From Anaerococcus sp. (lineage in GTDB: Bacteria; Bacillota; Clostridia; Tissierellales; Peptoniphilaceae), in the NCBI RefSeq assembly GCF_030825785.1, contig NZ_JAPJPG010000005.1, positions 1-58,438 on the forward strand: a stretch of 58,438 bases of DNA, written 5' to 3'. Below are positions 18,314 to 25,304 of the stretch, piece after piece. Each line of letters begins with the position of its first letter. Position 1 is the stretch's first letter. The notes beneath the pieces were generated by a model. The model had not been told where the DNA came from. It searched no databases and saw only the letters and a program-made list of their open reading frames with translations. The position numbers were made by a program, and so were the translations under genes.

Positions 18314-20314
18314 TTACATTCCTTCCAATTCATTCAAGAAATCATATAATTTATCATTCTCATAAATTTCTATTCCTAATTTATTAGCCTTATCTTTCTT
18401 TGAACCAGATTTTTCACCAGCTAAAACAACATCCGTATTCTTTGAAACCGATCCAGTAACCTTAGCTCCGTTACTTTCCAAAAGTTTCTTTATGTCATCT
18501 CTTTTATAATTATCTATAGTTCCAGTAATAACAAAAGTCATGTCATTTAAGCTATTACTATTATTATCTGCTTTTACTTCGGATATTTCTATACCTTTTT
18601 TCAATAAATTATCGATTGATTTGCTGATATTAGAATCTCTAAAGTATTCAATTATATTATAGGCAGTGATTTCACCGATATCTTCAATATCTGAAAGATC
18701 TTCTGCACTAGCCTTTCTTAGATCATCAAAATTCTTAAACTTATTTGCTAAATCTCTAGATGTTCTTTCGCCTACGTTTGGTATGCCTATAGCGTATATG
18801 AAATTATCAAGATTTACTTTTTTGCTAGCTTCTATTGCATTTAAAAGATTCTTTGTTTTTTTATCTCCAAAACGATCTAGCTTAATTAGATCGTCATAGG
18901 TTAAGTCATATATATCATCAACTTCATTGATATCTAACTCTTCCATTAGTTGGGCTATAGTTTTTTCGGACAGTCCTTCTATATCCATTGCATTTCTTGA
19001 GGTAAAATGCTCTATTCTCGCAAGAAGTTGTGGTTTACATGATATAGAATTAGGGCAAATTATGTGGACATTGCCTTCGATTAGCTCACTTCCGCAATAT
19101 GGACATTTGCTAGGCTTTTCTATCTTTTGAGTTCCTTTTTGATTTTCATCTACAACGCCTAGGATTTCAGGGATTACATCATTTGATCTTCTGATGAACA
19201 CCTTAGATCCAATCCTTACTTTTTTTCTAATAATATCATCATAATTGTTTAGGGTAGCTCTACTTACTGTAGCACCAGAAAACTCTACCGGGTCGAGTAT
19301 TGCACTAGGAGTAACTTTTCCACTTCTTCCTACATTCCAAACAACCTCTCTTAATGTAGTGGTATATTCTTCTGCCTCGAATTTATAGGCTATTGACCAA
19401 CGAGGGAATTTGTTTGTTGATCCTAAGACTTCTTGAGTTCTTTTATCATTAATCTTAATAACTACGCCATCAGTTAGAATATCTATATTTTTTCTTTCTT
19501 CCTCTATGAAATCAAGTTCTGCTAGCATTTCTTCTAAATTATGAACTTTTTTATGGTAAGGGTGAATCAATAATCCCTGTTCTTTTAGAAATTCCAACAT
19601 ATCTTCTTCGCTAGCAAAGTCTAAGTTATTAGTTGGTATAGAATAGAAGTAGGCTGTAAGCTTCCTTTTGGCAGTTTCTTTGGTGTTTAAATTTCTAAGT
19701 GCTCCTGCCGCAGCATTTCTAGCATTTTTCAGCTGCAATTCATTTTCCTCATTATAGCGACTTAGCTCTGATAAGGGCATCAAGGCTTCGCCCTGTATTT
19801 CGAGTAAAGATTCCTCTTTTATTTTATTAGGAATGGTTTTAATGGTTCTTACTTGAGCTGAAATTTCTTCTCCAACAATCCCATTTCCCCTAGTTGCAGC
19901 ATTTACTAAAACACCGTCTTCATAGGTTAAATTTACTGTTAGGCCATCGAATTTATACTCCATTATATATTCTAGCTCAGTTAATTTATCATCGTGATTT
20001 TTGTTATAGTCATCTATTAATCTATTACATCTATCAATCCAAGCGCCAAGCTCTTCGTGAGTTTGGGCCTTATTTTGAGATAGGAGCTTAGTTATATGAA
20101 AATGCTTTTCAAACTTATCGAGTATCTCCCCTCCCACTTTTTGTGTAGGAGAGTCATCTCTAATATATCCTGTTTCCTCTTCAAGTTTTCTAAGGTCATC
20201 GTATATTTGATCATATTCTCCATCAGAAACTAGAGGCTCATCCAAGGTATAATAGTGGTAGTTTAAATCCTCTATTTTTTCTATTAATTTATTTATTTTC
20301 TCTCTCTTATCCAT
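18314..20314 (-). CDS. ligA: NAD-dependent DNA ligase LigA
   Basis: Seals nicks in replication and repair using NAD+. The 666 residues show the complete domain order: domain Ia (NYHYYTLDEPLVSDGEYD), the adenylation domain with EYKFDGLTVNL, where Lys is the adenylated residue, and RGNGIVGE, the OB-fold, a four-Cys zinc finger (CPYCGSEL...CPN...CKPQ), helix-hairpin-helix repeats, and a C-terminal BRCT domain (FVITGTIDNYKRDDIKKLL). The ATG at 20314 has AAGG nearby. It begins one base after the pcrA stop. Confidence 0.98.
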   Translation of the reverse strand: MDKREKINKLIEKIEDLNYHYYTLDEPLVSDGEYDQIYDDLRKLEEETGYIRDDSPTQKVGGEILDKFEKHFHITKLLSQNKAQTHEELGAWIDRCNRLIDDYNKNHDDKLTELEYIMEYKFDGLTVNLTYEDGVLVNAATRGNGIVGEEISAQVRTIKTIPNKIKEESLLEIQGEALMPLSELSRYNEENELQLKNARNAAAGALRNLNTKETAKRKLTAYFYSIPTNNLDFASEEDMLEFLKEQGLLIHPYHKKVHNLEEMLAELDFIEEERKNIDILTDGVVIKINDKRTQEVLGSTNKFPRWSIAYKFEAEEYTTTLREVVWNVGRSGKVTPSAILDPVEFSGATVSRATLNNYDDIIRKKVRIGSKVFIRRSNDVIPEILGVVDENQKGTQKIEKPSKCPYCGSELIEGNVHIICPNSISCKPQLLARIEHFTSRNAMDIEGLSEKTIAQLMEELDINEVDDIYDLTYDDLIKLDRFGDKKTKNLLNAIEASKKVNLDNFIYAIGIPNVGERTSRDLANKFKNFDDLRKASAEDLSDIEDIGEITAYNIIEYFRDSNISKSIDNLLKKGIEISEVKADNNSNSLNDMTFVITGTIDNYKRDDIKKLLESNGAKVTGSVSKNTDVVLAGEKSGSKKDKANKLGIEIYENDKLYDFLNELEGM

Positions 20315-20315
20315 A

Positions 20316-22511
20316 TTACACCTTCTCTATTGGAGCGTAGTCTTGGTTTAGTTTTTTAAGACCTTTTTTATCAAAAGCAACTACAAGCTCATTACCCTTA
20401 TCTTGTTTTTTTATCTGTACAACCATACCACTACCCCATTTAGCATGTACAAGCCTATCTCCAACCTTGTATTCATCATCACTTGCACTGGTTTTATTTA
20501 ATTTTTTACCTAAGACTGACTGCCTAGTTTTTTCTCGCATGTAATCTTCTACCATGGTCTTTTCGTATTCTCTTGATGAATAACCATACGAACTAATCTT
20601 TTCTTCGACCTTAATGTTATCAATTATTTCATCTATAAATCTAGATGGCTTGTAAAATACTGGTTTTCCATAATTCCTCCTTGCCTCGGCACTTGATAGA
20701 AATAGTTTTTCCTCGGCTCTGGTTATGGCTACATAGAAAAGTCTTCTCTCTTCTTCAATATTTCCTTCATCTATGCTTCTTTTTCCTGGAAATAGTCCCT
20801 CATCAAGACCAACTACAAATACTATTGGAAACTCTAGACCTTTTGCAGCATGCATAGTCATTAGTGAAATCGAATTATCTGTACTTTCCGTCTTATCCAG
20901 ATCTGATAGCAAAGATAGATTTTCGAGATAATCGTAGATATTGTCCTCTGGATTATTTTCCTGATATTCCGATGCTGATGATATAAATTCATTTATATTA
21001 TCTATCCTTGCCCTATCTTCAACTGAATATGATGACTCCAGGGATTTCATGTAACCACTTTTGTCTAATACGTCCTCTATAAGATCAACTATCTTGTAAT
21101 TATCTACATTATCAAATATATCCTTTAATGGTAAATAAAACTTCTCGGTAGACTTCTTAATCCTATCAGAAATCAATGTATTGAAACTATCATTAGTTAT
21201 CAAGTCTAGGATTGCAATATTATGCAAATTGGCTACTCTTTCCAACTCCTCAATAGATTTATTGCCAATTCCTCTTTTAGGTTCGTTAATAATTCTCTTT
21301 AGCGATAGGTCATCTTTTGGATTAACTAAAATCTTTAGATAAGATACCAAATCCTTTATCTCTTTCCTATCATAAAACTTTAGTCCACCAACTACCTTGT
21401 AGTCTAATAGGTTCTTCATCAAAATCTCTTCAAATGGCCTTGATTGGGCATTAGTCCTATAAAGAATAGCAAAATCCTTGGCGTCGTAATCTTCTTGCAT
21501 TAGACTTTTTATATTATCAAGGACGAACTTAGCTTCTTCGCTTTCTACGGAATTCGCCTTATATATAACCTTCTCTCCGCCCTTATTTTCAGTCCAGAGC
21601 TCTTTATCTTTTCTTTCGGAATTATTTTCTATTAGGTGATTTGCGGTTTCTAGAATATTTTCTGTCGACCTATAATTTTGTTCTAGCTTTATTGTTTCAG
21701 CATCCTTAAAGTCTTTTTCGAAGTTGAGGATATTTGAAATATTTGCTCCTCTGAAGCTATAGATAGACTGGTCAGCATCACCTACAACTGTGACATTATT
21801 ATGAAAACCCGCAAAATATTTAATTAGTTCATATTGGCTGTTATTGGTATCCTGATATTCATCTACAAATACATACTCGAATTTCATTTGATAGAATTCT
21901 AGCGTTTCCTTGCTTCTAACAAAAAGATATAAAACTTTGTCTATTAAATCATCAAAATCTAAGGCGTTATAGTAAAATTTCTTTTCTTCATATTTTTTAT
22001 AAATTTCGTAATATATGTCGCCCTTACTATAGTAAGTATTTAATTTTAGAAATTCATCTGGATCTAAAGATTTATTCTTGGCAGATGATATCACATTAAG
22101 TGCTTCTCTCGGAGCAATATCATCCTTATATCCAAGCTCGTTAATAATCTCTTTGACTAAGGTCTTCTGATCGCTCGTATCATAAATAGTAAAATTTCTA
22201 TCGTAACCAATTTTGTCTATATTCATTCTTAGAATCCTTGCGCAAATTGAGTGAAATGTCCCAATCCAAAGATGTGATACATCCATACCAAGAAGCCTTG
22301 AGATTCTTTCTTTCATTTCATTTGCTGCTTTGTTGGTAAATGTTATAGCAATGATATTTCTAGGATCGATATTTTTTTCTTCAATAAGATAGGCAATACT
22401 TGTCGTAAGTACCCTAGTTTTACCAGATCCTGCTCCAGCAAGAACTAACAGGGGTCCTTCACCATGAAGTACTGCCTTTCTTTGCATTTTATTTAATCCA
22501 TCTAAGTTCAT
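20316..22511 (-). CDS. pcrA: ATP-dependent DNA helicase PcrA/UvrD
   Basis: Superfamily 1A 3'-5' helicase for repair and plasmid replication. The 731 residues show the Q motif and Walker A (VLAGAGSGKTRVL), motif Ia (ITFTNKAANEMKERI), DEYQDTN (Walker B), VGDADQSIYSFRGA, YRTNAQSR, MTMHAAKGLEFPIVFVVG and VAITRAEEKLFLS. The C-terminal tail ends in the Tudor-like VGDRLVHAKWGSGMVVQI segment of Gram-positive PcrA. The pcrA-ligA pairing is widely conserved. Its own promoter lies immediately upstream. Confidence 0.98.
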   Translation of the reverse strand: MNLDGLNKMQRKAVLHGEGPLLVLAGAGSGKTRVLTTSIAYLIEEKNIDPRNIIAITFTNKAANEMKERISRLLGMDVSHLWIGTFHSICARILRMNIDKIGYDRNFTIYDTSDQKTLVKEIINELGYKDDIAPREALNVISSAKNKSLDPDEFLKLNTYYSKGDIYYEIYKKYEEKKFYYNALDFDDLIDKVLYLFVRSKETLEFYQMKFEYVFVDEYQDTNNSQYELIKYFAGFHNNVTVVGDADQSIYSFRGANISNILNFEKDFKDAETIKLEQNYRSTENILETANHLIENNSERKDKELWTENKGGEKVIYKANSVESEEAKFVLDNIKSLMQEDYDAKDFAILYRTNAQSRPFEEILMKNLLDYKVVGGLKFYDRKEIKDLVSYLKILVNPKDDLSLKRIINEPKRGIGNKSIEELERVANLHNIAILDLITNDSFNTLISDRIKKSTEKFYLPLKDIFDNVDNYKIVDLIEDVLDKSGYMKSLESSYSVEDRARIDNINEFISSASEYQENNPEDNIYDYLENLSLLSDLDKTESTDNSISLMTMHAAKGLEFPIVFVVGLDEGLFPGKRSIDEGNIEEERRLFYVAITRAEEKLFLSSAEARRNYGKPVFYKPSRFIDEIIDNIKVEEKISSYGYSSREYEKTMVEDYMREKTRQSVLGKKLNKTSASDDEYKVGDRLVHAKWGSGMVVQIKKQDKGNELVVAFDKKGLKKLNQDYAPIEKV

Positions 22512-22533
22512 ATTTCACGTCCTTCCATCTATC

Positions 22534-22544
22534 ACATTATACCA
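22534..22544 (-). promoter_or_regulatory. Promoter of pcrA-ligA-gatCAB (extended -10)
   Basis: On the minus strand TGGTATAAT places a TATAAT at 22536-22541, about 25 bp before the pcrA ATG, with a TG-type extended -10. No good -35 is visible, partly because the yerC terminator hairpin occupies that place. GGAAGGA precedes the ATG. Confidence 0.6.
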
Positions 22545-22551
22545 TAAAAAT

Positions 22552-22576
22552 AAAAGAGTAAGTTATCCTTACTCTT
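22552..22576 (-). terminator. Rho-independent terminator of the murT-gatD-yerC run
   Basis: On the minus strand AGAGTAAG, a five-base loop, then CTTACTCT form an 8-bp stem followed by T-rich sequence. The hairpin overlaps the yerC stop codon. It insulates the upstream genes from pcrA. Confidence 0.75.
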
Positions 22577-22889
22577 TGCTTTTTTCTTCTTTTAAATTCT
22601 TTTCAATAAGTCTTTCCAAAACTATATCATAGCCGTTAGATCCATAATTAAGTGACCTATTTACTCTTGAAATTGTAGCAGTTGATGCACCAGTTTCTTC
22701 TTCGATGACACTATATGTTTTTCTAATCTTAAGAAGTTTTGCAACATGTAGTCTTTGCGCTATTGATTGGATTTCTCTAGCTGTACATATATCGGTGAAG
22801 AAATCATAGCATTGCTCAATATCCTCAAGCATTAATACTGCTTCAAAAAACTCATCTATTTCTTTGTTTCTTAATTTATTTTCTTTCAT
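22569..22889 (-). CDS. yerC: YerC/YecD family TrpR-related protein
   Basis: Small (106 residues) helix-turn-helix protein of the YerC family, which shares the Trp-repressor fold. The core is FFTDICTAREIQSIAQRLHVAKLLKIRKTYS followed by the recognition segment EETGASTATISRVNRSLNYG (residues quoted in two parts). No tryptophan operon is nearby and the ligand is unknown. The ATG overlaps the gatD stop by four bases, so it is co-translated with murT-gatD. In Bacillus yerC neighbours pcrA and ligA, as here. Confidence 0.85.
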   Translation of the reverse strand: MKENKLRNKEIDEFFEAVLMLEDIEQCYDFFTDICTAREIQSIAQRLHVAKLLKIRKTYSVIEEETGASTATISRVNRSLNYGSNGYDIVLERLIEKNLKEEKSKE

Positions 22890-23542
22890 TTGTCTCTCCT
22901 ATTAATTAATATATCAATTAAGCTTTCGCATAAATTGTTGTTTCTAGCAAGCAATGGTCCATGAAGGTAGGTCCCTATAGTGTTTTTATATCTAAATCCT
23001 TCGCTCTTGTCTTTGCCATTATTGCCATTACCTTCCAAGACATATGCAAAAGGTTCTTGACTTTCTCCCAGAAATGTTATACCGCCATGATTTTCAAAAC
23101 CATTATAGACCGATTTTTTATCAATAGCTGATTGAACTTTTATATTACCAGTAAATCTATTTTTATCTTCCTGGTTTATTGTGTAGTGGTCAAAAATCTT
23201 AAGGCCCTCTATTTTATTATTGTAAGCATCGTAATAGTACTGACCTAACAATTGGTAACCGCCACATATAGCTAATAGTATACCATTATTTTCAATGTAT
23301 TCTACTATAGCATCTCTTTTTTTAAGCAAATCTTTTTGCACTATACTCTGCTCATAATCCTGACCACCTCCAAAAAATACAAAATCATACTTTTTGTAAT
23401 CAAAATCATCTCCAAGGCTTACTACTTCAATGTTAGTTTCAAAACCTCTAATTCTCGCCTCGTGAGCAAAAGCCATTACATTACCCACGTCGCCATATGT
23501 GTTTAATAAGTTTCCATAAAGATGTGCAATATTAACAATCAT
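22886..23542 (-). CDS. gatD: Lipid II isoglutaminyl synthase, glutamine amidotransferase subunit GatD
   Basis: Glutaminase partner of MurT; together they amidate D-Glu of lipid II to D-isoglutamine on the cytoplasmic face. The 218 residues belong to the CobB/CobQ-like class I amidotransferases: HLYGNLLNTYGDVGN at the start, FVFFGGGQDYEQ, nucleophile Cys93 in LAICGGYQLLG, and His194 in IGTYLHGPLL. It overlaps murT by four bases and yerC by four bases, supporting co-expression of a heterodimer. Confidence 0.94.
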   Translation of the reverse strand: MIVNIAHLYGNLLNTYGDVGNVMAFAHEARIRGFETNIEVVSLGDDFDYKKYDFVFFGGGQDYEQSIVQKDLLKKRDAIVEYIENNGILLAICGGYQLLGQYYYDAYNNKIEGLKIFDHYTINQEDKNRFTGNIKVQSAIDKKSVYNGFENHGGITFLGESQEPFAYVLEGNGNNGKDKSEGFRYKNTIGTYLHGPLLARNNNLCESLIDILINRRDK

Positions 23543-24870
23543 GATAATTCTAATACCTCTCTTAACCTTAGCATAGCTGTGTAAGTTGATAAGATATATA
23601 CATTATCGGACTTGCAGTTTTCTATTACATCAACTATTTCCTTTTCATAATTAAATTCTTTTATATCCCCTTCATAAATCTCTGCTATCTCTAACCTTCT
23701 TTTCATATCAGAAGATCTTTTGCCAGATACATAGACATCTTTTATATCCATTTCTTCTAATTTCTCGTAATGAGAATCGTATATCCAGCTTACATCTAGT
23801 CCATCTGCATAATTGTCATTTAACAGGCAAATAAGACTTATATCACTTTTATTTAAAAGCATCAATTCTATTATTTGATTAAGTCCAGTAGGATTTTTTA
23901 CAAGATTAATTATTACATTCTTATCAGCTACCTTTATATTTTCTTGTCTACCAAATACATTCTTTTGAGACTTTAGTCCATTGTAAATTTCTTCATAAGT
24001 TAATCCTAGCTCTTTGGCAACAGCAAGTGAGGCTAAAGCATTATAAATATTATATAAGCCACCTACGGATATTTCGTATTCTTCACCTTCTAATTTAAAA
24101 ACTGAATGATTACTTTCTAATTTTACTAGATTATCTATACAATATTTTAAATTCTTTGAAGAAAAATCACATGAAGGACAAGTAAAATCTCCTAAGGATG
24201 AATAATTAACAAGCCTATACTTAAGAACACTATTACACTTTGGGCAAAGTATACCGTCAGAATTTAGTTCAGCATCTAGACTATAGTCCTCATGAACATC
24301 TCTCTTATCTCTTATTCCATAATAAACCTTTTTGTAGGAGTCCATCTTATCATAAGCGAAAATCGGAAGATCTCCATTAGCTACTATAGTAGCATCAGGC
24401 ATCTCCTCCATACCTTCCATCATCTTGTCGAAAATATTGTAGATTTCACCAAACCTATCCATTTGATCTCTAAATACATTGGTGAATACAACATAATCAG
24501 CCTTGAGGAACTTGCCTATTCTAGAAAGATTTGCCTCATCCACCTCTAGAACAGCAACAGTGTCTTTTTTTGGTGGATTATCCAATAAAGATGTGATAAT
24601 GCCTTGGACCATATTAGAACCAGACTCATTAGTAAAAACATTTTCATAGTGCTGTCTTAATATATTGGTCAAAAAATGGGTAGTCATTGTCTTACCATTT
24701 GTACCCGTTACAAATATAAATTTTGTATTCTTAGACAATTCTTTAAGTATATCTTTATCTAATTTATAAGCGACATACCCTGGTAAGGAAGTTGCCTTGT
24801 GCTTAGTAATCTTTAAAGAAAATCTAATTAATTTTGCTATGTTTTTTATTACTTTACTTTTAAAACTCAT
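23539..24870 (-). CDS. murT: Lipid II isoglutaminyl synthase, Mur-ligase-like subunit MurT
   Basis: ATP-dependent Mur-ligase-like subunit that activates the D-Glu carboxylate of lipid II for amidation by GatD-supplied ammonia. The 443 residues have FVTGTNGKTMTTHFLTNIL (P-loop), VLEVDEANLSRI, TNVFRDQMDRFGE, a four-Cys zinc ribbon (CPKCNSVL...CPSCDF) inserted in the central domain as is typical for MurT, and a C-terminal DUF1727 domain (NLVKNPTGLNQ). The Shine-Dalgarno is poor; TATA-like sequence occurs in the 38-bp gap after the acylphosphatase gene. Confidence 0.95.
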   Translation of the reverse strand: MSFKSKVIKNIAKLIRFSLKITKHKATSLPGYVAYKLDKDILKELSKNTKFIFVTGTNGKTMTTHFLTNILRQHYENVFTNESGSNMVQGIITSLLDNPPKKDTVAVLEVDEANLSRIGKFLKADYVVFTNVFRDQMDRFGEIYNIFDKMMEGMEEMPDATIVANGDLPIFAYDKMDSYKKVYYGIRDKRDVHEDYSLDAELNSDGILCPKCNSVLKYRLVNYSSLGDFTCPSCDFSSKNLKYCIDNLVKLESNHSVFKLEGEEYEISVGGLYNIYNALASLAVAKELGLTYEEIYNGLKSQKNVFGRQENIKVADKNVIINLVKNPTGLNQIIELMLLNKSDISLICLLNDNYADGLDVSWIYDSHYEKLEEMDIKDVYVSGKRSSDMKRRLEIAEIYEGDIKEFNYEKEIVDVIENCKSDNVYILSTYTAMLRLREVLELS

Positions 24871-24908
24871 AAGTCTACTATATACCCAAAATTAATATCT
24901 TGCCATAG

Positions 24909-25178
24909 CTAATACAAAATTTCAAAAGATTTTTCATCATTCTTTATGTCTATCTTGCTTATGTCTTTGGATTCTATCCTCACAAATCTCTGCTTATATA
25001 GTTCTCTCACAAAGGCATCAATATTTTCAGTAGATCCTTGTACGTTAACTTCTACACTTCCATCGTAGAGATTCTTAACGTTTCCTGTTAAATTTAGATC
25101 AGTAGCAATCCTTAAAGAGTGAAATCTAAATCCTACTCCTTGGACCCTACCTTTAAAATTTATTTTAAGTCTTTCCAT
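24909..25178 (-). CDS. acyP: Acylphosphatase
   Basis: Small hydrolase of acyl phosphates. The 89 residues show the signature GRVQGVGFRFHSLRIA, with the phosphate-binding loop and catalytic Arg, and GNVKNLYDGSVEV with the catalytic Asn. I choose the ATG at 25178, which follows AAGGGGTGA; an in-frame GTG two codons earlier would sit on that site. It may share a transcript with murT downstream. It is divergent from copA. Confidence 0.93.
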   Translation of the reverse strand: MERLKINFKGRVQGVGFRFHSLRIATDLNLTGNVKNLYDGSVEVNVQGSTENIDAFVRELYKQRFVRIESKDISKIDIKNDEKSFEILY

Positions 25179-25240
25179 GCTCACCCCTTTACTATACTAT
25201 AACATTATATAGCCTTTCTTGTAAAGACTTTTCTTTAGCC

Positions 25241-25268
25241 TTGACATAAATTAGATGAAGGTTATAAT
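25241..25268 (+). promoter_or_regulatory. copA promoter
   Basis: A consensus TTGACA (25241-25246) and TATAAT (25263-25268) are separated by 16 bp, 37 bp before the copA ATG. This is one of the strongest-looking promoters in the window, as expected for a repressor-controlled operon. Confidence 0.8.
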
Positions 25269-25275
25269 ATTATTG

Positions 25276-25292
25276 ACACCCCCCATGGGTGT
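25276..25292 (+). promoter_or_regulatory. CsoR-type copper operator
   Basis: ACACCC (25276-25281) and GGGTGT (25287-25292) form a dyad around a C-rich centre, with a perfect CCCATGGG inside. Pseudo-palindromes with C-runs facing G-runs are typical of CsoR boxes. It lies at the expected transcription start, just after the copA -10, and csoR is in the same operon. Confidence 0.75.
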
Positions 25293-25304
25293 TAAGGAGG
25301 TAAT

